Shown: positions 1 through 10,184, counted from the stretch's first letter. The stretch is DNA of 64,000 nt from Bacteroidetes bacterium 43-16 (GCA_001897525.1 MKTB01000010.1:90794-154793), one strand, 5' to 3'. The notes: generated by a model from the sequence alone, not told the origin. A program made the numbers and translations.

Positions 1-267
1 AGTATCGGCATTCCGGTATTCAATATAGTTACCCGCACTATCAAAAACAAGTATATCGGGTAATGGCCGGGCACTGAATGTACCCAGAAAATCTTTCGCT
101 GCGACTGTATACATATCCGTGGTATCTAAACCGTATCGCAGGGCAGTTTTCAAAATGCTGACTTTGCTTTCCACAGCAGGCTTTTTAATATGATACATTT
201 TAAGCATTAAAGGCTTACAGGAAAGCAACATTGGGAGCGCGAAGCACAGAAAAAAAGTTCTTTTCAT
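1..267 (-). CDS. putative lipoprotein, C-terminus beyond the window
   Basis: The minus-strand reading frame opens at an ATG ending at 267 and stays open to the window edge, giving the first 89 residues. The N-terminus MKRTFFLCFALPMLLSCKP is a short basic-hydrophobic signal ending in a lipobox-like LLSC, so the product is probably a lipid-anchored envelope protein. No family is recognised in the rest, which contains a segment LPDILVFDSAGNYIEY. The missing C-terminus prevents a better call. Its start faces the start of the peptidase gene at 495, with about 230 bp between them. Confidence 0.6.
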   Translation of the reverse strand, partial: MKRTFFLCFALPMLLSCKPLMLKMYHIKKPAVESKVSILKTALRYGLDTTDMYTVAAKDFLGTFSARPLPDILVFDSAGNYIEYRNADT

Positions 268-494
268 TATTCATTGATTTTAGGGGTTGATAAATAATGG
301 ATAAATTTCAATCTTATGAATAGAGGAGAAAGTGACTTTTATACCAACTGCCGTAAATGCTCTACAAAATTTATAAAAATCAGTTTGGTCGTGATTTATA
401 CCTGTTTGTTCGGTCAATAGCCCTGTTCGTATAATTCTGCGAAAACGCATGATAAAATTTACGGTCTTTGTATTCATCTTTAAACAACTGAATA

Positions 495-2318
495 ATGAAG
501 AAAATAACAATGATTGTATTCCTTACGGCATGTATAGGCACAGCATCTGCGCAAACCAGTAAAGGTGGCTTCCCGTTAACGAAAAAGTTGCAGATGGAGC
601 AAGCATCGCTATCTGTTCACAACTATCCATTGCCGGACTGGGAGCAAAAGCAGGCATCCAGAAAGGCTAAGCTCGAAAGAGGTGTGGCCGGCCCCGAAAT
701 AGTGGGGTTGTTTACTGCCACGGATATTCGTTTTCCGGAGTCCGGGACATTTACCTATTTAGCAGACGGGCAAACCATCTGGAGGACAAAGATTCAAATA
801 GACGGTGCACCTGCTATAGGTCTGTACTACGATGATTTTCGTCTTCCCAAAGGTGTAAGCTATTATATATCCAATAACAGCGGCAGCCACCAATTGGGTG
901 CCTATACGAGTGCAAACGGTCAATCAGGCGTTTTTGCGCATGAGCCGGTACAGGGTGCTGAAGCTAACCTGGAACTCAATATACCGGCAGGCGTAGCTAT
1001 AGAAGATATTAAGCTGCATATTAACCGGGCACTGGTTTATTTTGCCTCCGTTAGCTACCTGGATAAATATAAAAATAACGGTTTAGGGGAAACACGAACA
1101 TCGATCACCGGACAACCGGATTCTTTAGAATTAGAAGGCTCTTCTTCCACCTGCCAGATAAATGCAGTCTGTCCTTTGGGTGCAGGTTATGAGATCCAGC
1201 GAAAAGCAACCGTACAGTTGATCATCGCTTACGACAACGAATTTGCAGAAGTAGGTGGTTGCTCTGCAACACTCATTAACAATACCGGAAACTCAGCAGG
1301 AAATTGCACCCCCTACATTCTAACAGCAACACATTGCGAAGGGAAAAACTTCAATAACTCCGATGCACTTCCTTATGAGCTGATGCTGGTACGGTTCAAT
1401 TTTGAAAATGAAGATTGTAGCGGCAGTACAAATGCTACGGTCAATACCCTATCAGGAGTAACACTTAAAGCAAGGGCGGATTATTCTAATACGAATGTGA
1501 TAAAGGGCGATTTTATGCTCCTTTCCCTTAAAGAGTCCATTCCTGATGATTGGGATGCTTATTTGTCTGGTTGGAATCGTGCAGACAGCCTTCCCTTACA
1601 ACTCAATTCCCCTAAAAAATACATCGGCTTTCATCACCCGGCCGGTGATGTAAAAAAAGTATCGGTCAGTCGCAGCATCAATCCCAATGGCTATGCATTT
1701 GACCCGTCATTTGCGGGTACACATTGGGATCTTAATATAGATTCAGGAGGTGTAGAAGGAGGTTCTTCTGGTAGCGGGCTATTTGATGCAGACGGGTATG
1801 TTGTAGGCATTGCATCTGTAGCGGATGCGCCCAGACCTGGTTGTAATATCAATTCAAATGGTGACCCGGCATTCTTTTTTACCAATGTTTCCTACAGCAA
1901 ATTCAGTTATGCCTGGAACTATGCAGTAGATGGAAACAGCGATTTCAGAAAACTGAAGCCTTGGTTAGACCCGATAAACACGGGCGCTGTAACGCTAAAT
2001 CCTGCAAAATCCAATTGCGAGGCTGCGCCAACCAACATAGAAGTAATCAATAAAAATGAGTTACATGATGCACTGCTTATATATCCTAATCCTTCCTCAT
2101 CGGGAAAATTCACAGCTAGTGTCAATTTCACAAATCCCAGGGATTTACAGGTGGACATTATAGACATTTCGGGAGCCAGGGTTTCCTGTTATACCTTCAA
2201 GAAGTTAAAACAGGAAAAAATAACCTTAGATATGAGTCATTTACCGGAAGGAGTTTACGTAGCCAGGTTCAGGTCGCAGCAGGAGTCTGTTTCAAAAAAG
2301 CTGATCATTCGTAAATAA
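495..2318 (+). CDS. secreted trypsin-fold serine peptidase with T9SS type A sorting domain
   Basis: 607 residues. A signal peptide (residues 1-19, ending ASA-Q) precedes a pro-region and a chymotrypsin-like domain with a readable triad: His280 in TATHCEG, a probable Asp339 in KGDFML, and Ser425 in GGSSGSG. Cys pairs around the domain (CSSTC-like region near 215, GGCSATL near 255) fit a disulfide-stabilised exoenzyme. The overall pattern resembles lysyl-endopeptidase-type enzymes. Residues ~525-607 (LLIYPNPSSSGKF to KKLIIRK) form a Por-secretion C-terminal domain, so export by the type IX system and cleavage at the cell surface are expected. Specificity cannot be read with confidence. The gene is monocistronic and a strong hairpin lies 115 bp downstream. 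Confidence 0.85.
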   Translation: MKKITMIVFLTACIGTASAQTSKGGFPLTKKLQMEQASLSVHNYPLPDWEQKQASRKAKLERGVAGPEIVGLFTATDIRFPESGTFTYLADGQTIWRTKIQIDGAPAIGLYYDDFRLPKGVSYYISNNSGSHQLGAYTSANGQSGVFAHEPVQGAEANLELNIPAGVAIEDIKLHINRALVYFASVSYLDKYKNNGLGETRTSITGQPDSLELEGSSSTCQINAVCPLGAGYEIQRKATVQLIIAYDNEFAEVGGCSATLINNTGNSAGNCTPYILTATHCEGKNFNNSDALPYELMLVRFNFENEDCSGSTNATVNTLSGVTLKARADYSNTNVIKGDFMLLSLKESIPDDWDAYLSGWNRADSLPLQLNSPKKYIGFHHPAGDVKKVSVSRSINPNGYAFDPSFAGTHWDLNIDSGGVEGGSSGSGLFDADGYVVGIASVADAPRPGCNINSNGDPAFFFTNVSYSKFSYAWNYAVDGNSDFRKLKPWLDPINTGAVTLNPAKSNCEAAPTNIEVINKNELHDALLIYPNPSSSGKFTASVNFTNPRDLQVDIIDISGARVSCYTFKKLKQEKITLDMSHLPEGVYVARFRSQQESVSKKLIIRK

Positions 2319-2715
2319 GTTGCGTCAACAGAATATTTTATTGAAAAGAAAAAACTGGGGCATCAATATGCTCTTATAAGACAACTATATGCTGTCATTG
2401 TAATCAATATTATAAATGCTGAAGAAATAATTAGAGCGCTGTTTTCACAGCGCTCTATCTAATTGTATTATATGCTGCTTGGTGTTATTCCTGCCCTGCT
2501 GTTCGATAGGTTAGCAAAGCGCATCTCGAACAATCGATAACCCGGGATTTAAAATCCCTTTATTAGCTGTTCCGGATACCCAATTCAAAGCAGCAAGGTC
2601 TATCAAATTCTTGCTTTTAAGACTTGCTAAACTTTATGCTTAATAATGCCAACTCCACAACTTTTTACATTGATCCTATTGATCACCAATTGAGAACTCA
2701 TCGATTCTTATGCAC
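2319..2715. other. non-coding stretch between peptidase gene and tRNA terminator
   Basis: No supported gene lies here. Apart from the hairpin at 2433-2456, I see only AT-rich sequence and some moderately GC-rich segments near 2490-2560 without a recognisable product. Confidence 0.5.
2433..2456. terminator. perfect 10-bp hairpin, probable terminator
   Basis: AGAGCGCTGT and its exact complement ACAGCGCTCT flank a TTTC loop. The hairpin lies 115 bp after the peptidase stop. No long T-run follows, so it may work through structure alone or be bidirectional. Confidence 0.45.
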
Positions 2716-2748
2716 AAAAAAAGAGACAACAAATATGTTGTCTCTTTT
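2716..2748 (-). terminator. rho-independent terminator of the tRNA-Met gene
   Basis: On the minus strand a 10-bp stem (AAGAGACAAC / GTTGTCTCTT) with a 6-nt loop is followed by a run of T, a few bases after the tRNA 3' end. Confidence 0.75.
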
Positions 2749-2754
2749 GCGGAG

Positions 2755-2826
<72 letters not shown>

Positions 2827-2957
2827 CTGTATTGGATTGCAAAGGTAAGCGCCTTTTTTTGTTCTACCAAATTATTTTATAATTAATTGAAATTCAAACT
2901 AAAATGGACTTCTAAAAGAAGCCCATTTCAAACAATGCAAATACCAGGTCTATATAC

Positions 2958-4013
2958 TTATCTTATCAAAGTAAGGTCTCCTTTAAACACTTTAGGAGAT
3001 CCATCCCTTAAAGACAATCTTATTTCATAAAAGTAAATACCCTGCGCCGCAGGAAGGCCTTTCACCGTGCCATCCCAGCCCTTCACGGCATCCTGTGACT
3101 CAAAAACCAATTGCCCCCAACGGTTAAAGATCCGGAAACTATGTACACCCTGAAAACCCATATTCTTTACTGCAAAGAAATCATTACGTCCATCGCCGTT
3201 AGGCGTAAAGGCATTGGGCAAAGCAAGGATTTCATTGATATCAATAAACACTTCAGCAGTATCACTACAGGAAAAGCTGTTATAGCCCACTACAGTGTAC
3301 TTCACAGGGCCTGTGGGAGCTGCGACCGGGTTTGCAATACCCGGATGGTCCAGGCCTTCGAAAGGCGACCATTCATAGTACTCTGCTCCACTCGCCTGCA
3401 GCTGCACCGACTCCCGGGACCTGATCAGTACCGAAGCCGGACTTACACTAAGCACCGGAACCGGATAACGCATTACGGTAACCGTATCCGATCCTTTACA
3501 AGCGCTTACACGGTCTGTTGCTGTGAGCACAAATCTGGTGGTTTCCCGGATAGCGCCCTTCGTAAAACTGGTATCGGGACGCTCCAGGAACGCAGCAGGA
3601 CTCCAGCTATAATCATAAGCACCGGCATAAAGCATTTTGGCCTGTAAAAGAAAAGTATCCACGCACAAACCCATATCCTGCAAGGGAGGACTGATCACAA
3701 CGGGCTTATCAATCAGCAGGCTCCGGGTCACCGCCTGGCCGTTAGCAGCCGTATAAGTCAATGGACATTGATAAGGAAAAACACTGATGCCCTGGGTGGC
3801 GACAACAGGATTAAAATACCATTGGCCATTACGATTCACAATGCCACAACCACTGAAGTTTCCGCCGGAAGGTGTGCCCGACAAAACATAATCTGTATCA
3901 TTATAACAATAACGTTGGGTAAGAACAGTTCCATTTCCATTAGTAATACTTACCTGTGCGAAACCGGAACAACACATCAATACCAGGAGCAGGCTCCCTG
4001 CGATTCTTCTCAT
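2958..4013 (-). CDS. secreted protein with gliding-motility-type (T9SS type B) C-terminal domain, module copy 1
   Basis: 351 residues from the chosen start. An in-frame ATG 21 bp upstream exists, but this start gives a 20-residue signal peptide (MRRIAGSLLLVLMCCSGFAQ) that aligns exactly with the paralogue at 9129-10184. The middle holds Ig-like beta-rich segments with Cys pairs. The last ~85 residues (LPNAFTPNGDGRNDFF, FNRWGQLVFE, GWDG, QGIYFYEI) are the CHU_C / gliding-motility-associated domain that directs export through T9SS (type B). It lies 58 bp downstream of the propeller protein gene in the same direction, so the two are probably co-transcribed. Molecular function is unknown; adhesion or a surface structural role is inferred. 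Confidence 0.85.
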   Translation of the reverse strand: MRRIAGSLLLVLMCCSGFAQVSITNGNGTVLTQRYCYNDTDYVLSGTPSGGNFSGCGIVNRNGQWYFNPVVATQGISVFPYQCPLTYTAANGQAVTRSLLIDKPVVISPPLQDMGLCVDTFLLQAKMLYAGAYDYSWSPAAFLERPDTSFTKGAIRETTRFVLTATDRVSACKGSDTVTVMRYPVPVLSVSPASVLIRSRESVQLQASGAEYYEWSPFEGLDHPGIANPVAAPTGPVKYTVVGYNSFSCSDTAEVFIDINEILALPNAFTPNGDGRNDFFAVKNMGFQGVHSFRIFNRWGQLVFESQDAVKGWDGTVKGLPAAQGIYFYEIRLSLRDGSPKVFKGDLTLIR

Positions 4014-4071
4014 AATCATCCTTATAATATACAAAGTACCCCGGCTACAGGGTACTTTGCAAATGTAATTA

Positions 4072-6282
4072 CTATTTGGTATAGACCACCCTTTCCGTTT
4101 TCACAAAATTCCCTTCCTGGTCTGAAAGCTTCAGGAGATACACACCTGCAGCATAATCACTCAAAACAATAGTCTGCGTTTTGCCTTTTCCTTTGAGCAG
4201 GCTTCTGCCATCTACGCTGATGAGTTCCCATTGTAGGGTCACCGGAGCTTTAAGCGTTAACATACCATTACTCGGATTGGGATACACCTGTACCAATTGA
4301 GCTATGGTAGTGCCTTTAAGGGATGAGGAGCTCGTTACCTCATAAACATCCGAGGTATCGCTGCAACCATTTGCCAGACCTGCAACCACCTGGTAAGATC
4401 CGTTCTGGCTTACGGTGTACGTGCTTTGGGTCGCGCCTGTTATAGCCTGCCCGTTAAGCAACCACTGGTAAGTATCGTAAGCACTGGTAACACCCAGTTC
4501 CTGGTTATTGATCGTGATAAAAGGCTCCGGGATATTATTCACCGTCAGGTTCAACACCACCACACTGTCACAGCCACCGGCACTCCAGTAGTGGAACTTG
4601 TGTGTACCACTTTGCGTGTAAGTATTCCCTTCATGCACATACTCCTCGCAGGCCGTTATATCCAGCACCGTAGTAGAGGTATCAGCGCAGGTATATTTAG
4701 CGATAAAGCTGCTGCGCAGCGCACTCGAACTCATGTTCTGTGTAGTAGTCTCCAAAGGATTGATCACAAACTGGCTGGTCGTAAATAAAGCAGAAGTGTA
4801 TAAATTATTAGAAGCATCAACATGTACATAATTTCCACTTACCGCTTCTGATGCGATAAGCGGGCTGGTATTACCATAACGCATGGTCCAGTCTAAAGTA
4901 CCGTCATCCTTATATTTACGGGTAAAGGCATGTGAATATACAGTAGACACCGGCGCACCGGGCACCATCCTTCCTTTTACAGTACCAGAGAGGTATACAT
5001 GATCAAAAGCATCTGTACTCAGGTTGATCCCGGTATATTCATTATCATTCACCAGCGCAAAATCAATTTTATCTTCCCAGGCCATAGTACCGTCACTATT
5101 CAGCTTGCCGGCTACAATACCCGACTTCTGTACATACTGCTGGCTATAGCTAGCCTGATCACTCATCGTAACCGAATCGACAAAACCCATATAGAACGCC
5201 AGTTTACCCTGGCCATCTACTTTAAAATCAAATGGTGTACTTGTCTTCGCTTTCATTACATTGGCCCATATAACTCCACCGGCACTATCATACCGGGCGA
5301 TATAAGCATTAAAGTTCAGGCTGCCATTCACCAGTGCATTGACATTATGCGGGGCCTGGCCTTCCATGGCGATATCGAAAGTATCACTGATCTGTCCAAA
5401 CACATACATATCTCCATTAGCAGCATTGACCGGTGTCGCCTTAAAACGAAGCATACTACCCGGCTGTTCTCCCTTAATGAATTTCATATTTTGCAGCGCA
5501 CCATTTGCAGTATCAATAACCGCCCAGTAGCCCCTGTTCTTGGCCACTGTATTGGTAAACGCTTTTTGGTAGTTCTGCCCGCCCGGATCATAGGTCAAAG
5601 TATCGCCGGCTGTAGCTTCCAGCAAATAACCGGATACATATAACTTACCATTATCACCAATCTTGAAATGGTTAACGTTTACATCTGCTGCACGGTAACA
5701 AGGAGCAAACCACAATACCGTATTTGTAGCAATCTGCTTAGCCCAGGTTAGCTCCCCGTCTGTACTGTAGCGCGCCACAAAAGCACTTTTCGCATTACCC
5801 AATACCCCTACAGGTCCGGCTAACAAGAGGCTGTCTGTACCCGGGTCCACATCAATAGTACCGGGAAAGGAACCTCCTACAAAAATATTACCGTTATCAT
5901 CCACCTCAAATCCCCCGGCATAAGGCTGTGCGTAAATATCATTGAAGCGGAACGTTCTTTTATTGATCCTTTTGATCCAGAGCAGGTTTGAATCAATGTC
6001 CTGCTTGGTGAGGAAATAATCATACTGCCCCGTTCCACCGGCCGCCTGAGCGCCCACCAAAAGTTGAGTAGCAGCACCTCCGCCAACATGAATACTATCG
6101 GTAAATGTACCAATCGTATAAACATTACCCGCCTTGTCCGTCTTAATATGCTGGATATTGAACAGGCTGGCCGAGCGCTGCGCCTTATGTTTTACAGACC
6201 AGTCATAAACCTGCTCCTGCGCTTTTGCCGAAAGACTTACGACAAGTCCCAGCACACTTAATATACAAATACGTCTTAACAT
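4072..6282 (-). CDS. secreted SBBP/beta-propeller repeat protein with T9SS type A sorting domain, module copy 1
   Basis: 736 residues. Signal peptide 1-21 (ending AKA-Q). Residues ~40-520 carry repeated DKAGNVYTIGTF / DNGNIFVGGSF / DSAGGVIWANV-type units of the SBBP beta-propeller class. They are followed by a Cys-containing segment near 530-580 (SGTHKFHYWSAGGCDSVV), an Ig-like region (YQWLLNGQAITGATQSTYTV) and a Por-secretion domain from VYPNPSNG to the end. It should be exported by T9SS. The gene starts 227 bp from, and divergent to, the histidine kinase at 6510, and is the first gene of a two-gene unit with the type B protein. A close homologue with the same architecture lies at 10253-12382. 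Confidence 0.85.
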   Translation of the reverse strand: MLRRICILSVLGLVVSLSAKAQEQVYDWSVKHKAQRSASLFNIQHIKTDKAGNVYTIGTFTDSIHVGGGAATQLLVGAQAAGGTGQYDYFLTKQDIDSNLLWIKRINKRTFRFNDIYAQPYAGGFEVDDNGNIFVGGSFPGTIDVDPGTDSLLLAGPVGVLGNAKSAFVARYSTDGELTWAKQIATNTVLWFAPCYRAADVNVNHFKIGDNGKLYVSGYLLEATAGDTLTYDPGGQNYQKAFTNTVAKNRGYWAVIDTANGALQNMKFIKGEQPGSMLRFKATPVNAANGDMYVFGQISDTFDIAMEGQAPHNVNALVNGSLNFNAYIARYDSAGGVIWANVMKAKTSTPFDFKVDGQGKLAFYMGFVDSVTMSDQASYSQQYVQKSGIVAGKLNSDGTMAWEDKIDFALVNDNEYTGINLSTDAFDHVYLSGTVKGRMVPGAPVSTVYSHAFTRKYKDDGTLDWTMRYGNTSPLIASEAVSGNYVHVDASNNLYTSALFTTSQFVINPLETTTQNMSSSALRSSFIAKYTCADTSTTVLDITACEEYVHEGNTYTQSGTHKFHYWSAGGCDSVVVLNLTVNNIPEPFITINNQELGVTSAYDTYQWLLNGQAITGATQSTYTVSQNGSYQVVAGLANGCSDTSDVYEVTSSSSLKGTTIAQLVQVYPNPSNGMLTLKAPVTLQWELISVDGRSLLKGKGKTQTIVLSDYAAGVYLLKLSDQEGNFVKTERVVYTK

Positions 6283-6458
6283 GAATAAAGAATTTAAATA
6301 ATCAATCAGTCTCCTGCCCTTATACTATCAGGACAATCTGTACAAAAGTAATGCTGCTGCCAGGCTATGTCACCAGCAATACTACCTGAAATAAAAAGAG
6401 TAGAACTACTTATTTTAATAATAAACATATATCTGAAAAGAGGAAATAAGACATAAAT

Positions 6459-6492
6459 TTGACAATGCCCGGCCAGGCAGGTATTAGCTTTG
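6459..6492 (+). promoter_or_regulatory. putative Bacteroidota-type promoter of the kinase gene
   Basis: A TTG element (6459-6461) and TAGCTTTG (6485-6492, matching the TAnnTTTG -7 consensus) precede the ATG at 6510. The spacing is slightly long. Placing a promoter here argues against translation starting at the upstream TTG and for the ATG at 6510. Confidence 0.4.
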
Positions 6493-6509
6493 CAATTATT
6501 ATAGAGGCT

Positions 6510-8429
6510 ATGAGAAGATTCTTGCTATTAGTAATGATGTGTGTAATTGCCGTATTAAGTATTAACAAGGCTTATACGCAGGATAATAATGGATATACCG
6601 AAGCTCTTGCAACAATTAAAAACCTGGAACAATCAGGGAATGATAAGGAAGCGATCGTTCAACTGGAGCAATTAAAATCAAAACACATTCAGTCCGCAAC
6701 CATTGCACTCCATGCTGATCTCAGTATGGGTAATATTTACCTGCAATCCGGCTTCTACAACCAGGCATTGAAGCATTACAACAATGCACTATCCATATCC
6801 CGGAAAAGTGAACCGGCTTACCTGGCACTTAGCTGTAATAAAATAGGGAATACGTATAATTTATCGGCCAACCAGGACAGCGCTTTCCGCTATTACCAGC
6901 TTTCGGTAAGCTATGCCCAGCAATACCCTAATACGCAATTCCCGGCAAGCTATGCCTACAACAACCTGGCCACGATTTTATCGCAACAAAAGCAATATGA
7001 CAAAGCCCTCTACTATATAGAGAAAGGCATTACTGATGCGCGCAAAAACGGTGACCATCTTTTCCTGACGACCTTACTCCTGAACAAAGGCATAAACCTC
7101 AGGTTCAAAGGAGATGATGCCCATGCACTGCTGAGTATGGAACAGGCCCGGAGCATCAGCAGGCAGTATGGTTTTGAAGACAAATTATTCAAGATCTTAC
7201 TGAACATCTGTGACCTCAAAACAGCACAGGAGCAGTACCGGGAAGCACTTGCAGTAGCGCGTGAAGCGGAAGCAATGATCGACCGCTACAGCACGCTGCC
7301 CAGGACAGAGATCAGTCACCTGTACCGGCAACTATCAGACATCAGCTTCCTGCAAAAGGATTATGTAAAAACAAGATACTACCTGCAAAGATCTAAGGCC
7401 TACAGTACAGATGCGCCGCTCGACCAGAACTTCATCACCTACCAGGAAGCCAAGCTGGCCTATGCAGAGCACAGGTATAAAAATGCCTATGACCAGCTAT
7501 TAACCTTCTACCAGGCACATGACAGCCTTAATTCTAAAGAAGTCGTATTACAGGTACAGGAACTGGAGACCAAATACCGCACTTTAGAAAAAGATAAAGA
7601 AATCAGCGAGCAGCATGCAAGGATCATTACCCAGAATCAGAGGATCTTCCAACAAAACCTATGGATCGTTATTATTGCCCTTTCTTTACTCATCCTCGCC
7701 GGTATCTTCATCTGGTGGCGCTACAAAGTAAAAGCGGCTTTAAAACTTGAAAAGAAGACCCTTGAAATAGAGCGCCTGCAACACATCGTACAGGGAGAAG
7801 AGATGGAGCGCCATCGTATAGCCAAAGAACTACATGATGGCATCAACAGCCAGCTCTCCGGTGCCAAAAGCTATTTACTGGTCTTAAACAACCACTATCC
7901 TGAGCTCAAGCATAATGAGCATTACCAATTAGTGAAAGAGATATTGAACAGTGCCAGCACCGAGCTGCGTAGTATGGCACACAATATGGCACCGGGCATT
8001 ATCAACAAAGGCCTGGTCACCGCTGTAAAGACTTACCTGGAAAGGACCGGGATCAATGCCTGCCAGATCGAGTTCCAGCATTACGGCGACTTTAGTAATG
8101 TAGCCGAAACGCAGGCTACTCATATGTTCCGCATCATCCAGGAACTGGTCCAAAATGCCTTGAAACATGCCTGTGCCAAAGAAATCATTATCCTGATGAA
8201 TGAATACCAGGAAGAATATTGTATCATTGTGGAAGATGATGGTATCGGTTTTTCATTAAGCGATACAGAGCGGCAAAAGGGAATCGGCATTAAAAATGTG
8301 ACCGACCGTGTTGCCCTCCTTATGGGGAAAGTAGAAATAGAAACGGCAATCAACAAAGGTTGTGCCTTCATTATTCATATTCCCAAAGAATCAGCAACCA
8401 TCACGCAAAGCCTGGACCCTATTAATTAA
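6510..8429 (+). CDS. TPR-containing sensor histidine kinase (NarX/LiaS type), module copy 1
   Basis: 639 residues from the ATG chosen because it begins a clean signal sequence (MRRFLLLVMMCV...) preceded by AGAGG. An extracytoplasmic region of tetratricopeptide repeats (~30-350) is followed by a coiled segment and one membrane span (~384-405, LWIVIIALSLLILAG). The cytoplasmic part has a HisKA_3 domain (HRIAKELHDG, His442) and a HATPase_c domain with N box ELVQNALKHA, G1 EDDGIGF and G2 GIGIKN. It autophosphorylates on His and passes phosphate to the regulator 9 bp downstream. The signal is unknown; the TPR part suggests a protein or peptide ligand. The divergent secreted proteins are plausible targets. 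Confidence 0.88.
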   Translation: MRRFLLLVMMCVIAVLSINKAYTQDNNGYTEALATIKNLEQSGNDKEAIVQLEQLKSKHIQSATIALHADLSMGNIYLQSGFYNQALKHYNNALSISRKSEPAYLALSCNKIGNTYNLSANQDSAFRYYQLSVSYAQQYPNTQFPASYAYNNLATILSQQKQYDKALYYIEKGITDARKNGDHLFLTTLLLNKGINLRFKGDDAHALLSMEQARSISRQYGFEDKLFKILLNICDLKTAQEQYREALAVAREAEAMIDRYSTLPRTEISHLYRQLSDISFLQKDYVKTRYYLQRSKAYSTDAPLDQNFITYQEAKLAYAEHRYKNAYDQLLTFYQAHDSLNSKEVVLQVQELETKYRTLEKDKEISEQHARIITQNQRIFQQNLWIVIIALSLLILAGIFIWWRYKVKAALKLEKKTLEIERLQHIVQGEEMERHRIAKELHDGINSQLSGAKSYLLVLNNHYPELKHNEHYQLVKEILNSASTELRSMAHNMAPGIINKGLVTAVKTYLERTGINACQIEFQHYGDFSNVAETQATHMFRIIQELVQNALKHACAKEIIILMNEYQEEYCIIVEDDGIGFSLSDTERQKGIGIKNVTDRVALLMGKVEIETAINKGCAFIIHIPKESATITQSLDPIN

Positions 8430-8438
8430 TCACCTGAA

Positions 8439-9077
8439 ATGAGTATAAAAGTTGCGATCATAGATGATCATCCCCTGGTGAGAGGCGGGATAAATGCCCT
8501 TCTTGGCTATGAAGCCGATATAGAACTTACGGGCAATTACAGCAACAGCAACCAGATGCTGGCCGACTTCCGGTCTGCACAACCGGACGTACTCCTTTTA
8601 GACCTGCAAATGCCGGACACATCAGGCTTTGAGCTCATTCCCCTGATCACTGCTACCTATCCTTCTATCAAGATCATTGTGCTCACCAGTATCGACTCGG
8701 CACTTATCATAAGAAACCTGCTCCATGCAGGGGCCAAAGGCTATCTTTTAAAAACAGGCAACCAGGAGCATATCGCGGAAGCCATAAGGGAAGTGGGCCA
8801 GGGGCGTATTTTCCTCTCGGAAGAAGTAAAAAATTTACTGACCAACAGCTTGCTGCATCATAAAACAAACCTGGGTTTTCACAAAGACCTTTCGGACCGG
8901 GAACTCCAGATCCTCCAGCTATTGTTTGAAGAATACACCAGTCCCGAGATCGCAGAAAAGATCCACCTCAGCGTGCGAACGGTAGAAAATTACCGCCTCG
9001 GCTTATTACAAAAACTGGATGCAAAGAACATCACCGGCCTGATCAAAAAAGCCATCATGATGGGCCTGGTCAAATAA
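8439..9077 (+). CDS. NarL/FixJ-family response regulator, module copy 1
   Basis: 212 residues. The receiver domain (1-120) has acidic pocket DD9-10, phospho-acceptor Asp55 in LLLDLQMPD, the T/S switch (VLTSID) and Lys104-like residue in GYLLKTG. The C-terminal LuxR-type helix-turn-helix (~147-210) reads LSDRELQILQLL, SPEIAEKIHLSVRTVENYR. It forms an operon with the kinase (9-bp spacing) and is its obvious partner. Candidate targets are the adjacent T9SS protein genes; this is inference from the duplicated arrangement. Confidence 0.9.
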   Translation: MSIKVAIIDDHPLVRGGINALLGYEADIELTGNYSNSNQMLADFRSAQPDVLLLDLQMPDTSGFELIPLITATYPSIKIIVLTSIDSALIIRNLLHAGAKGYLLKTGNQEHIAEAIREVGQGRIFLSEEVKNLLTNSLLHHKTNLGFHKDLSDRELQILQLLFEEYTSPEIAEKIHLSVRTVENYRLGLLQKLDAKNITGLIKKAIMMGLVK

Positions 9078-9128
9078 TGCCCTGCCCTATTTAATATCAA
9101 CTCAAGCCTTAAGATCATTATTTTAAAA

Positions 9129-10184
9129 CTAGCGCAGCAGCAGCAAGTCTCCTTTAAATGTTTTGACCTGACCTTCCCTCAGCGCCAGCCTGATCTCATA
9201 AAAATAGACACCCTGTGCTGCAGGCTCTCCTTTAAACATACCATCCCAGCCCTTTACCGCATCAAGCGTTTCGAAGACCAGTTGCCCCCAGCGGTTAAAT
9301 ATTTTAAAACCATGTACGCCCTGGTAACCCATATTTTTAACCGCGAAAAAATCATTCAGGCCATCCCCGTTCGGCGTAAAAGCATTGGGAAGAGCCAGTG
9401 ACTCATCAATATCTATCACTACATGAGCAGAGTCTTTACAGGCATAGCTGTTATAGCCCACCACAGTATATCTTGTGGGTGCCTGCGGACGCGCAACCGG
9501 ATCGGCTATGGCAGGATGGTCCAGCCCTTCTATAGGAAACCATTCATAATGCTCCGCCCCGCTCGCCTGCAACTGTACCGATTCCCGGGATTTGATCAAT
9601 GCATAGCCAGGGCTGAGTGTAATGCTCGGGATCGGGTACTTAGTGACTACGATGGTATCAGCACCGCGACATCCGCTCACACGATCGGTAGCGGTAAGCA
9701 CAAATTCTGTGGTTTCCTGTATCCTGCCTTTGGTCACACTTGTATCAGGCCGCTCTAAGACCGCCGCCGGTGTCCAGACAAAATCATATGCGCCGGCATA
9801 AAGCATTTCGGCACGCAAGACGAAACTATCCACACACATCCCGAAGTCCTGCAAAGGCGGACTGATCACCACCGGTTTCTGGATCAGCAGGAGCTTGGTC
9901 ACGCTCTGGTTATTCGCCGTAGTATAAGTCAGCTGGCATTGGTAAGGAAATACCGTTACCCCCTGCGTGGCCAATACCGGGTTGAAGTACCAATGCCCGT
10001 TTCTTTGCACCATACCACAACCACTAAAGTTACCCCCCGAAGGATTTCCAGCTAGCAGGAAATCCGTATCCTGGTGGCAATAGCGCGTAGTCAGTACACT
10101 GCCATCTCCATTGGTGATCGTCACCTGGGCCATGGCCCGGAGACTCATCAATAACAGGCATATACTCCATATTATATTTTTCAT
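9129..10184 (-). CDS. secreted protein with gliding-motility-type (T9SS type B) C-terminal domain, module copy 2
   Basis: 351 residues, same length and order of features as the copy at 2958-4013. Signal peptide MKNIIWSICLLLMSLRAMAQ, then VTITNGDGSVL, shared landmarks such as GGNFSGCG, WYFNPVLATQG, LERPDTSVTKG and SRESVQLQASGAEHYEW. The type B sorting domain runs from LPNAFTPNGDGLNDFF to the end. It converges on response regulator copy 1 with about 50 bp between stops and lies 68 bp downstream of propeller copy 2. The similarity to copy 1 runs over the whole length, so it is a full gene duplication rather than a shared export domain. Confidence 0.85.
   Translation of the reverse strand: MKNIIWSICLLLMSLRAMAQVTITNGDGSVLTTRYCHQDTDFLLAGNPSGGNFSGCGMVQRNGHWYFNPVLATQGVTVFPYQCQLTYTTANNQSVTKLLLIQKPVVISPPLQDFGMCVDSFVLRAEMLYAGAYDFVWTPAAVLERPDTSVTKGRIQETTEFVLTATDRVSGCRGADTIVVTKYPIPSITLSPGYALIKSRESVQLQASGAEHYEWFPIEGLDHPAIADPVARPQAPTRYTVVGYNSYACKDSAHVVIDIDESLALPNAFTPNGDGLNDFFAVKNMGYQGVHGFKIFNRWGQLVFETLDAVKGWDGMFKGEPAAQGVYFYEIRLALREGQVKTFKGDLLLLR

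Noticed and set aside
280-510. 76-codon minus-strand frame between the lipoprotein and the peptidase genes
   Set aside because: No family, no signal, overlaps the peptidase start; the composition looks like AT-rich intergenic sequence.
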